From Thalassovita sp. (GTDB lineage Bacteria; Pseudomonadota; Alphaproteobacteria; Rhodobacterales; Rhodobacteraceae): DNA of 64,000 nucleotides. The notes beneath the pieces are model-generated. The model worked only from the letters and a program-made list of their open reading frames with translations. It searched no databases and had not been told where the DNA came from. This document shows positions 50,127 to 59,300 of the stretch, piece after piece (position 1 is the first letter of the stretch; each line of letters starts with the position of its first letter). The translations under genes were made by a program, and so were the position numbers. The DNA lies in the NCBI RefSeq assembly GCF_963691685.1, contig NZ_OY829290.1, positions 1,302,001 to 1,366,000 of the forward strand, read 5' to 3'.

Positions 50127-51339
50127 GGTCTGGATCGACTGGAAGGGGCTGAAACGGGTTGGTATGCTCCACCGTACAGCTGGGCGGGGCCGAGAGCGGG
50201 TCTCCTTTACCTATCATGACGATTGGCTTGCCGACGAAAATGCCTTCGGGCTTTCGCCGGACATGCCACTCGTCAGAGGGCAATTCGTGCCGGAAGCGGG
50301 GCAGGATATGCTTGCGCCACTCGGGGATTCTGCCCCGGACACCTGGGGCAGAACGGTGATGCGGCGCTATGAGGGGCGCATGGCAGAGGCCGAAGGGCGA
50401 CGTCCGAGAGTGCTGCAAGAAACCGACTACCTGCTTGGGGTGAATGATGAGACCCGTTTGGGTGCGCTGCGTTTCAAGGTTGAAGGAGTGTTTCAAGCCC
50501 GCGAGGGCATTGGCGTGCCTGCGCTGGTGAGCCTCGGAGATTTGCTTCATGCGTCTCAGCGCGTTCTGCGCGGGGAGGAGACCGCAGAGGACCTCAAAAT
50601 GCTGTTTGCTCCGGGAAGCTCGCTAGGTGGCGCACGGCCGAAGGCCAGCATCCTTGACCAGCACGGCCGTCTTTCTGTCGCCAAGTTCCCGAAAGAGACG
50701 GACACTTATTGCGTAGAACGCTGGGAAGCCATCGCACTGGAGCTCGCAAGGCGCGCCGGAATCACGGTTTCTGATCACACGCTTGAGATGGCTGGCGACA
50801 AGCCTGTTTTCCTGTCCCATCGGTTTGACCGGAACGAGGACGGCAGGATCCCGTTTATCTCAGCTATGGCGATGCTGGGCGGCAAGGATGGCGAAAGCTA
50901 CAGCTATTTGGACCTGGCCGATATCATCACCTCAGAAAGCGTCACTCCCGATCAAGACCGCGAAGAGCTCTACCGGCGGGTTGCCTTTTCCATTCTCGTG
51001 ACGAACCTCGATGACCATATGCGCAATCACGGGTTTCTGCGTGGGCGTGGCGGATGGCACCTCTCACCAGCCTACGACATCAACCCTGTGCCGAACCAAC
51101 CGCGTGTGCTCAAAAGCTACGTTGATGACGACAACCCGGACGCCAGTATCGCCCTGCACCGCGCGCAACATGAATCCTATCTTCTCGAACGCGGCGAGGC
51201 AGATCGCATCATTGCAGAGGTAGCCGACGCGACGATGGCTTGGCGTGACGTTGCCCGTGCCTTGGGTGCTCCGGAGAGGGAAATCAAGGAGATGGCGACA
51301 GCCTTCGAGCACGAGGAAGCGGATTTGGCGCGATCGTGA
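50119..51339 (+). CDS. hipA: HipA-like Ser/Thr kinase toxin
   Basis: 406 residues. HipA toxins phosphorylate targets such as GltX and cause growth arrest or persistence. Features: N-terminal domain (MVEVWIDWKGLKRVGMLHRTAGRGRERVSFTY), Gly-rich loop GSSLGGARPKA (residues 166-176), ATP lysine in LSVAKFPKETD, catalytic loop NLDDHMRNHGF (Asp298/Asp299) and the Mg-binding Asp in LSPAYDINP (D320). The residues needed for kinase activity look intact. The target is unknown. It follows hipB with an 8-base overlap inside the genomic island, where it may stabilise the element or act in phage defence. Confidence 0.9.
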   Translation: MVEVWIDWKGLKRVGMLHRTAGRGRERVSFTYHDDWLADENAFGLSPDMPLVRGQFVPEAGQDMLAPLGDSAPDTWGRTVMRRYEGRMAEAEGRRPRVLQETDYLLGVNDETRLGALRFKVEGVFQAREGIGVPALVSLGDLLHASQRVLRGEETAEDLKMLFAPGSSLGGARPKASILDQHGRLSVAKFPKETDTYCVERWEAIALELARRAGITVSDHTLEMAGDKPVFLSHRFDRNEDGRIPFISAMAMLGGKDGESYSYLDLADIITSESVTPDQDREELYRRVAFSILVTNLDDHMRNHGFLRGRGGWHLSPAYDINPVPNQPRVLKSYVDDDNPDASIALHRAQHESYLLERGEADRIIAEVADATMAWRDVARALGAPEREIKEMATAFEHEEADLARS

Positions 51340-51648
51340 ACTGGAGCATCTGCTGCAGTGGCTTGAGCGAAAGCCATTTAGCTGCCGAGATTTTTTTGAG
51401 GTCCTTCGCCATTGCGACGCGAGATGACGAGGCAGGCAGATTTTGGGATGCCAAGTTCGGCCCCTCGACGCCGTGTTTCTGATCGCTGAACATAAGCGGG
51501 CAGCCGTGTCAGACGCGGAGCAAGCCCCGCTTCAACAAGAAAATTCCCCTGCTCCAGCGCATTCCTCGCGAAGCAAGTTTCTCGCTGACAGCCCCTTGGT
51601 GCCAGCTTTGATCATGTTCATCGAAACACTCAAAGTGAGGATCAAAAA
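51340..51648. other. Non-coding stretch in the island
   Basis: About 300 bases after hipA with no supported gene. Short frames on both strands (for instance the minus frame 51284-51493, with MAKDLKKISAAKWLSLKP) have no ribosome site and no recognised family; some may be gene remnants. A ribosome site GAGG just before 51649 belongs to the next gene. Confidence 0.5.
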
Positions 51649-51846
51649 ATGGCTACTCAAACTCTGAAACTGAATGTCAAATCAGGCGAAAAAGACGGCA
51701 AGAACTTCTGGGACCGCTGCGGTGTCCTCTTCGTCAACACGGACGACAGCGGCAACATCACATCGATCAACGTCAAACACAGCATGTTCCCCGACGTCGA
51801 AATGGTCGCCTTCCCGCGCCGTGATGAAGATCCGGTCACCGAATAA
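51649..51846 (+). CDS. Small island protein, unknown
   Basis: 65 residues, ATG preceded by GTGAGG at 9 bases. The sequence LNVKSGEKDGKNFWDRCGVLFVNTDDSGNITSINVKHSMFPDVEMVAFP looks like a compact beta-rich domain. Small proteins with a DGKxxWxxxGV pattern are common on plasmids and islands, but I do not recognise a named family. Its operator or partner is unknown. Placed between hipA and the defence genes. Confidence 0.6.
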   Translation: MATQTLKLNVKSGEKDGKNFWDRCGVLFVNTDDSGNITSINVKHSMFPDVEMVAFPRRDEDPVTE

Positions 51847-52069
51847 ATAGACACATGTTTGGGCAACACCTTAGTTGCCCAAACTGCTGTTACAAAAATT
51901 GTGATCACAAGCTGTTTTGCAGCGCAATTCCAAACCACTGCAAGGACCTAGTTCTGCGCGTCTTCACGGACATATGGTCTCGACGAGGTCTATGTTGGCT
52001 GGCCCATCGCAATTTTTTGGATGCCGTTAGACTTACGAAAAATTAAGCTTTGATTGCGAAACTAACCTC

Positions 52070-52267
52070 ATGGAAACAGTTGCTCTTGAACGGTTCGGGA
52101 GACCCAGCGTCACCAAGCGGACAGGTGAAACGCTCTACAAGTGGGGCAACCTTCTTGCGGTGATCGTGTTTGATTCCGGGGAAGTCGGTCAGTTCTCAAC
52201 GTCTCTTGCGATTTCGAGGAGTGAAATCGAGGGACTTGTCGAGGAATACTCGCCGTCCAAATCTTAG
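52070..52267 (+). CDS. Small island protein, unknown
   Basis: 65 residues: METVALERFGRPSVTKRT, then LYKWGNLLAVIVFDSGEVGQFSTSLAISRSEIEGLVEEY. No ribosome site is strong and no family is recognised, so coding status is moderate; the amino acid composition is balanced and the frame is closed by a stop 24 bases before the end of the convergent gene. If real, it is a small globular protein in the island's 5' region. Confidence 0.4.
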   Translation: METVALERFGRPSVTKRTGETLYKWGNLLAVIVFDSGEVGQFSTSLAISRSEIEGLVEEYSPSKS

Positions 52268-52291
52268 GAACGTCAACGTAGGTCCACTGAG

Positions 52292-53104
52292 TCACTCGTC
52301 CCCGGGTCCAATTCGTTTCGCGATTGCCCGGATGAATACCTCTCTTGGATTTGCATGTTCCCTTCCCTTGCCTTCAAGCATTTCCGCGATGTCATCAACA
52401 AGATCCCTCTCATCGGAAGGTGGCAAGACCAAGGGTTGGTCCCCCCGCAAGAACTGCCCTGATGCGAGACGCTTTAGATCATCGATTTCCAAGGGCTCGA
52501 ATTCCTTGGCCAAGTAAGCCAGCTTTTCGGCCATCGGTATGTCGGCTGCAACATCCAGGTAGCCGCTTGGCAAACCTAGGCTATGGGCAATGTCATCCAT
52601 GTCATAACTCAAGACCTGCATCCCCTCGATGCTAAGGGCCCTCGCCGGACAACAGTCGTAAGGGAACCGCGCATGGCAATCCAGGAGCAACGTTCCGATC
52701 TTTGCGAGATGTTCTGCGCAGGCGGACACCACGTCTTTTCCGACGAGTTCGCGGGGTACTGGTACCGAGTTCCCGGCGAAACGGTGGGCCCACCCGTACG
52801 AGGTAGAACCGCCAACAACCGAAACGGGACCCTCCTTTTGCGAGATGTTCCTGAGTTCGAGAAAAAATCCCATCGCCGCATCCGACCTCATCGTCGTCTG
52901 TTGTCCTTCGTACCACTCGGGGAAACCCCGAACGCGCTTCATGCTCTTCTGCAGCACGAAGGTGACGCTACGACCTGCGCTCAAGAATGCGTTGAGATGG
53001 AATTGAAACTCCGAACCGTCCTTGGTCGAAAGCTGTGCGAGGAAATACTCGGCCTCCTGAAGCCTTAAGAGCGGGTACCTAAGGGAAGTGAATTCGTGGG
53101 GCAT
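52292..53104 (-). CDS. Unknown protein of 270 residues upstream of the defence operon
   Basis: The start at 53104 has AAAGGAG 8 bases upstream. The N-terminal half is helical: YPLLRLQEAEYFLAQLS, FQFHLNAFLSAGRSVTFVLQKSM, then FFLELRNISQKEGPV. This is reminiscent of HEPN-like helical domains, but the RNxxxK segment lacks the usual RNase His, so I give it only as possible. The C-terminal half has CHARFPYDCCP and acidic helices, ending RIGPGDE. It is divergent from the big operon at 53339, sharing about 235 bases of upstream region. It might be an accessory or regulator of that system, or cargo. Confidence 0.65.
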   Translation of the reverse strand: MPHEFTSLRYPLLRLQEAEYFLAQLSTKDGSEFQFHLNAFLSAGRSVTFVLQKSMKRVRGFPEWYEGQQTTMRSDAAMGFFLELRNISQKEGPVSVVGGSTSYGWAHRFAGNSVPVPRELVGKDVVSACAEHLAKIGTLLLDCHARFPYDCCPARALSIEGMQVLSYDMDDIAHSLGLPSGYLDVAADIPMAEKLAYLAKEFEPLEIDDLKRLASGQFLRGDQPLVLPPSDERDLVDDIAEMLEGKGREHANPREVFIRAIAKRIGPGDE

Positions 53105-53338
53105 ACCTAGCGCTCCTTTCACAATTGCTGGACGGCTATTGTGTTGTGATTGGATTACCGGCAACCAGCGGAAATTGATCGATATCATATCGATGGCCGC
53201 GACCACCTATTACGCTCCGGGACAATCCATGTAAGTGGTTTACAATTCGAACCTCTAAGCCCTAGGGTTGCAAGAAAGAATTTTTAGCTCTCGCGACCCC
53301 GAACAAGAAACGAGGCGCGCTTTTCGCAAAGATCACGA

Positions 53339-56300
53339 ATGGAAGACCAAGAATACAATTCCGTAAATAGTGCTTTGAATGACTTTTTCTTCCGGGGGCG
53401 TTTCGAAATGCTCCCGGTCTACCTCGATCTCGAAGGCGATGCCGAGGAGCAGATCGCCGAGGCCCTGGGCGTTGATGCCGACGAGCTTTGCGATTTCATT
53501 GGCCTGACCGCCGCACGGTCCCTGAGGTTTGACAAGAGGGACCCTTACGTCGACCAGGCGAGGTGGTTGTTGGAATGGAGCCTTGAAGGCCGTCGAGACC
53601 CGCCACCGTTCACGGCGCTACTCTGCGCGCTTTCGATCGCGGCGGAGAGAATGGGAACCGACGAGAATTTTTCACCGAACAACTACTCGGAACGATTGTT
53701 CGAACTTCTCGGGGTCAAGGACGCGACATCCCAGCAAAAGCTTCGGCAATATGCCAAGTCCACGCGCCAGTTTTGGCGTGCCTTGAACATGTGGCTTGCG
53801 GAGAACGACTTCCAGCTCGGCAGGCCGACCGCGCGCGCGGTCATCGGCCATTGGAAATACGCGAGTTTCGGCCTGTCGCAAGCGCTCGTTCGGGACGCGG
53901 ACAGGAAACGAATTTCGGGGCTGTTCGAGAAATACGACCTCGTGCCGGGCGAACCGGTGCCGGATGCAGAAATGGCGTTGCTCGTGCACGATTGGATGTC
54001 TACGCACGGGGCCACCGGCCCAACTCCTTGGCTTCGCAAGCTTTGGCAATCCAGCGACCTGAGGCCACGGGTTGTTTCCGCCGCACTAGATGCCTTCGAG
54101 ACCTGGGAAAGGACGGCGGGCGTAACCGGAGACGGTCCCCGCAAGGCGCGCCTTCAATGGCAGGTCGGTTTCACCGGGTTCCCCAGGAAACGTGCAAGAC
54201 TGTCCTTGGCCGTGTTCAGGGGTGGTGAGGCCGAGGCCCTGAAGGAAACCGGCGTTGGCACGGAGACAGGGGATCAACTCTTCCTCGAGGATGGAATGGA
54301 GCAGGGAACACGGTTCCTAGGGCCGGTTGGGTCTATCAACCTTGACATGCTCTTGTTGAAGTCCCGGTCATTCACGGGTGTTTCTAGCGGCGTCAACTAC
54401 GCCTATATCGCCAAGCCCATCGTGGCCCTTGCGCGGGCCCCGGACGGTCCCGTGTTCCGGGAGGTATCCCGGGTCAGCCTTTTCGAGGAGCACGCGATCC
54501 TGTGCCACGAGGCTTGGCTGGACAAGGTCGAAGGACACCTATCCAAGTGCGCGAGACCGGGACATTCGGTCCTTCGAACCACTGACATGGCCGGCATTCC
54601 GGAGGGTTGGTGCATCCTGCGTGGTGTCGAGATCGTCCGGGCGGTCGACAATGCCCATGACAATTTCCACGCGTTGAGTCCCATTGCCAGCGCCGCGGCA
54701 ATTGCCTGCGTGGATGGCTTGAACCTTGGACATGGGACCTGGCATGTTGCCGCCCCACCCCGCGTGGAGGCAACATCGGAAAAACCTGGATCGACGATTG
54801 AGGTCATTCGTGAACAATTCGGTAAGAAAGACGAGGTGATCGCGAAGGAAGGCGCCGTTGGGGACTTCATGGAAGCAAGCCTTGACGCTTCTTGCGTTGA
54901 AGCTGGAACGAACCTTCGGGCAGTCGTCAAGCACAAGTCGACGGAGCTTGCGGAGACGTCCTTTTCCCTTCGGTCCGCCGATATTCCACGACCACTTGGG
55001 AGCAAGCGGCTTTACCACGTTCATCTTGGCAACGGGTTTGCATTGGATCCCGCGATCGAGCTCGAAAGGGCGCCGGAAAACCTCGAGGGCTGTGTTCTGA
55101 ACGGCGGGCTGGACGATGTTCCCGTTGGGGTCATCCATCACGGGGTAGGGACCGCTGGTGAAGTTCCCGAGGGAACATTGGAAGAGGCAAGCGACCTGGA
55201 ATGGTGCCACTCGAGCGACGCGGCCGTGGTGGCAAGCGAAAGCTGCGTCATCCGGGGATACCACTACTGGGTCTACGAGGCTTTTGAGAAAGGGGACGAC
55301 CGTTACGATGCCAAGATGGCAGAGTGCAAGGATTGCCAGGTTAAGGCGCTTTCGCGAACCCGGGAAGTTGCGAAGGGCAATGCCAAGAAAATGGCACAGC
55401 ACCAGGTTTTTGCCCCGGCGCGCCGCTTGGCGAAACGCGGGGAAGACACCGCGCAAGTCTCCGAAACGGGTCACGAAGGAGTTTCGGCGGACACGGTACT
55501 CGATGGGCTTTGCTACCTGGGACACGGCTCTTGGCCCGCGTTCCAACGCCTCGCGACGGCCGTATCGCCGGAACCGTGGTTTGCCCATTCCCTCGCAAGC
55601 GATCTCTTTTCCCTTGGACATGTCGAGATGCGAGGACGCCTAAACGCGACAGGTGGTGATTGGTCAGTGGCGCCACCCGCCCTGGTCATCGGCATGGATG
55701 GCAATGGCTACCTTGCCGGGTTCCAGTCGGGCAGTCTCGTTGAAGCGGTGAATTCTGCCTTGTCATCCGGGGGGGCGGTCCATGCAACTTGCAAGGAGCC
55801 GAACCAGGTGACAGTGCACCGTTGGACGGGTCTTGGAGGGATGGACCTTGAGGCCTTGCTGGAGACCGTGGAAGACGCCCATGGGCGCAAGGTCGCGGTC
55901 GCACGCAACCTTGCCGCATCGATCGCCCGGGGACTACCGTCGTTCACGGACGTGTTCGAACAAGCAACCCCGGTTCACGTTGAGCAAGCCGATGGGCTTG
56001 CCAAGTACGACACGGTGAAGGCTCGCTGGCGCAGGGTCGAACGATTGGAAGGCCCGGGGGCCTACAGGATCGGACTGCACGGAACGCGTTACGTTTTCCG
56101 GGAACGGGATGGAACGACAAGGCAAGTTGGCCACCAGGTCGCCAAAACATTGTCGGCGCGAGAAGAGGGGCGCTGGTTGCACGGGTACGACATGTCCACG
56201 GGTAGGTTCACGGCTGCCCTCGGAGTTGAACCCCCATGGCTATTCGCGCGGGCGTTCGTAGTATCGGGCGGGTCCCTGCCGAGAAGGGACGGTGGGCGGG

Positions 56301-56380
56301 TTGTTTACGAGCGCGTCGACCCGCGGGTTGGTGCCGCCATCTTGGACAAGATGTATGGAAAGGACGATAGCATTGGGTAA
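53339..56380 (+). CDS. 1013-residue protein of a Druantia-like defence operon (DruG/DruH-like, tentative)
   Basis: First gene of the operon. The sequence has no motif I recognise. N-terminal part (residues 1-140) is helical with FFFRGRFEMLPVYLDLEGDAEEQIAEALG; the middle is beta-rich; there is a Cys pair MAECKDCQVKALSRTREVAKGN near residue 660 and a C-terminal part with YRIGLHGTRYVFRERDGTTRQVG. Large proteins of this size without known domains accompany the DruE helicase in Druantia types II and III. The order here (this gene, helicase, nuclease-helicase, methylase) is why I suggest a DruG/DruH role. It could also belong to an unrelated family. Stop overlaps the helicase start region by about 25 bases. 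Confidence 0.55.
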   Translation: MEDQEYNSVNSALNDFFFRGRFEMLPVYLDLEGDAEEQIAEALGVDADELCDFIGLTAARSLRFDKRDPYVDQARWLLEWSLEGRRDPPPFTALLCALSIAAERMGTDENFSPNNYSERLFELLGVKDATSQQKLRQYAKSTRQFWRALNMWLAENDFQLGRPTARAVIGHWKYASFGLSQALVRDADRKRISGLFEKYDLVPGEPVPDAEMALLVHDWMSTHGATGPTPWLRKLWQSSDLRPRVVSAALDAFETWERTAGVTGDGPRKARLQWQVGFTGFPRKRARLSLAVFRGGEAEALKETGVGTETGDQLFLEDGMEQGTRFLGPVGSINLDMLLLKSRSFTGVSSGVNYAYIAKPIVALARAPDGPVFREVSRVSLFEEHAILCHEAWLDKVEGHLSKCARPGHSVLRTTDMAGIPEGWCILRGVEIVRAVDNAHDNFHALSPIASAAAIACVDGLNLGHGTWHVAAPPRVEATSEKPGSTIEVIREQFGKKDEVIAKEGAVGDFMEASLDASCVEAGTNLRAVVKHKSTELAETSFSLRSADIPRPLGSKRLYHVHLGNGFALDPAIELERAPENLEGCVLNGGLDDVPVGVIHHGVGTAGEVPEGTLEEASDLEWCHSSDAAVVASESCVIRGYHYWVYEAFEKGDDRYDAKMAECKDCQVKALSRTREVAKGNAKKMAQHQVFAPARRLAKRGEDTAQVSETGHEGVSADTVLDGLCYLGHGSWPAFQRLATAVSPEPWFAHSLASDLFSLGHVEMRGRLNATGGDWSVAPPALVIGMDGNGYLAGFQSGSLVEAVNSALSSGGAVHATCKEPNQVTVHRWTGLGGMDLEALLETVEDAHGRKVAVARNLAASIARGLPSFTDVFEQATPVHVEQADGLAKYDTVKARWRRVERLEGPGAYRIGLHGTRYVFRERDGTTRQVGHQVAKTLSAREEGRWLHGYDMSTGRFTAALGVEPPWLFARAFVVSGGSLPRRDGGRVVYERVDPRVGAAILDKMYGKDDSIG

Positions 56381-59300
56381 AGCAACGCCGGGAGAGGTTC
56401 TCGACTACATCCAGGAAGCCTACCACAAGTATTATGACAGCGCGTTCTGGCTGCGTGACGAATACCTCATGCGTGAACGGCGCAACCTGCTCGACGAACC
56501 CGGTTTGACCGCGCAGGAGATCCTGCTGGAAGCGGTGTTGGCCTACCCATCAGAGGTGCCGGTTGCCGATGCCTGCGCTGCAGCGGGCCTGTCGCCGGCG
56601 GTCGCCGAGCACCTAGGCAAGATCGTCTTCGGCGCCAACTACGAATTGCGGAAGCACCAGGCGCAGTCACTCGAAACATCGCTGGCCTCGAACTCCGCCA
56701 CCAAGCGGAACGTTGTCGTGACCTCGGGCACGGGTTCGGGCAAGACCGAGAGCTTCCTGGTTCCCGTGATCGCGCGGCTTCTCAGGGAACGGTTGAGTGG
56801 CGTTGGCCAGGGCAGGTTGCACGAATGGTGGAACGAGAACTGGGGGAGCGCGAGCACGTGGCGGGGAAGTCGATCGAGGATCGAGAACGGTCCCCAACCG
56901 GCACTTCGCGCGCTGTTACTTTACCCGACGAACGCCCTCGTGGAAGACCAGGTCTCCCGCTTGCGACGGGCGGCGACCCGTGCGCGGGACATACACGGGG
57001 CGCCCATGTTCTTCTTTGGGCGATACACGGGCGCGACGCCGGGCGGTACGTTTGACCCGGGTGGACACCTAGACTCCAAGGGTCGCCGCATCGTCAAGGA
57101 AGTTGCGCGCGACATCAAGCAAATCGAGGCCGAGGCAGCACGGCTTGCAGATCGAGACGAGGAGATTCGCGGCCAGTTCCAAGATCCTTCCTGCGGGGAG
57201 ATGCTGACCCGGTGGGACATGATCGATGCGCCACCAGACATCATGATTACCAACGTCTCGATGTTGAACGTGATGCTGATGCGCGAACACGAGGCACGCT
57301 TGTTCCAACAGACCCGTGACTGGCTCGCGGCGTCGGCGGACAACCATTTCTCCCTGGTTGTCGACGAGTTGCACGGGTACCGGGGCACGGCGGGAACGGA
57401 AGTTGCACTCGTCATCCGCAACTTGTTGATGCGACTGGGGCTGGAACCGGGATCGCCACAGTTGCGCTGCCTTGGTACGAGCGCGTCGCTTGATGGTGAA
57501 GAGGGCAAGGAATACCTCGAGCAATTCTTCGGCGTGGACCGAAACACGTTCGAGGTCTATCCCGGCGAGCCGCGCATTCCGGAAGCGACATTGCCAATCG
57601 ACGCGAGTAAAATTGCTCCCCTGGCCGATGAGGCGATCGAGGGAGACGAGGACGCGCTCGACGAGATCATCGGCATTGCCTCGCCCCGGCAGGCGCTCGG
57701 GGCCGCGTGTCGCGAAGCCGGCAGACGGGAAGAAGACGACGCGGTCGTGCCGGCAAGGCTTGGCGCGATCAAGCAAAGCCTGCTCGGTGAACATGGAAGC
57801 GATACCGTCTTCCAGGCCATCCTTCACGCCGCCGCGCGAGAAGACTCCCCGTCGTTCAAGGAGCCGCACCCCTCGTTTCGTTCCCACATGTTCTTGCGTC
57901 AAATCCAGGGAATGTGGGCCTGTTCGAACCCCGGCTGCGACCAGATCGAGGACGCTTACCGTGACCCGGAGCGCAAGATTGGCAAACTGTTCAAGCACCC
58001 GGCCATCAAGTGCGGCTGCGGAGGGCAAGTCCTTGAACTTCTGTATTGCTACGACTGCGGTGAAGCATATCTCGGTGGCTACGTGACGCCTCGGGCGGAG
58101 GGAGCCGAGGACGGACAAGTCTTCTTGGAGTCCGGTCCAACGGACCTTTCGAGCACCGTACCCGGGTTGGTCAACGAGCGGCCGCATTCCAAGTTCCGAT
58201 GGTACTGGCCGGGCAAACAGGTGGATGCCGGGGTCACCCCGACCTGGCAGCACTCGGAGCCTAGCACGAAGAAACAAAAATCCTTTGGATACGCCGCCGC
58301 CAATTACGATCCGCTCTACGGGCTCCTGGAGAAAGCCCAGCACGGAGACACGCCGACAGGTACCTTGTTTACCTGCCCGGGGGACGTGAACGCGCCCGCC
58401 CTTCCAGAAAAGTGCCCGGCCTGCGAGTCCAAGAAGAGCCAGCAAAGGATCCTCAAGGCCTTTTTCTCAGGGAGCCGGGTGAACAGCCCGATAAGAGGCC
58501 TTCGAACGGGTTTGAATGTCACGACCCAGGTAATTGCCGACCGTGCGTCCACCAAGCTTGGCACCCCCGAACGCACCGCACAGATGATCGCGTTCACGGA
58601 CAGCCGAGACGATGCCGCGGATGTTGCGGCGGGGCTGGAACTCAACCACTTCCGGTCACTCTTAAGGCAACTTGTCTTCCGGGCCCTGAAACCGGGTGCC
58701 AGCTTCACCGTCGACGACGCGAGATCAACCTCCGCGAAAATCCAAAAGGGTGAAGTCCTCGACAAGCGGGGGGTGGAAATAGCAACGGCGATCAAGGCGC
58801 AGGGGCCCGAGCTTCAGACCGCGTTGCTCATGCAATCGATGTCCATGTCGAACGCGGACCAGGACGCACTCGTCAAAACCTTCGAGGAAGACGTCGTCAA
58901 TGCCCGGGGTATATCTTGGAGCGCCCTTGTTTCCGGGGTCATGAACGATCTCCTGGCACTTGGCGAGAACCCCGCGGGCACCGACGCCTCCAAGCAAGAG
59001 ATCGGTAACGAACCATGGTGGCGTTACTTTGATCAAACCCGACCGGCTCCCGTGACCCGGCTTGACCTTTCCGTGGAAAACGAGGGCAGGCGGCAAATCA
59101 GGGAAACCTTGTCCTCGCTCATTGCCGCGGCCCTTTTCGATGCCGGTGGACGCGACTTGGAATCCCTTGGACTCGCCTTTGCCTGTCCGGTGGGAGACCA
59201 CTCGACGAGGCTGGGAATGGCGGCCAACGATGCCAGAGACTTGCTTGCAAACGTGATCCGCTTGCTGGGCCAAGCGAGGCTCTACCAGGGCGGTGGCAGC

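Noticed and set aside
54539..55621. 360-codon minus-strand frame within the 1013-residue gene
   Set aside because: Shadow of the operon gene; operon overlaps and ribosome sites support only the plus strand.
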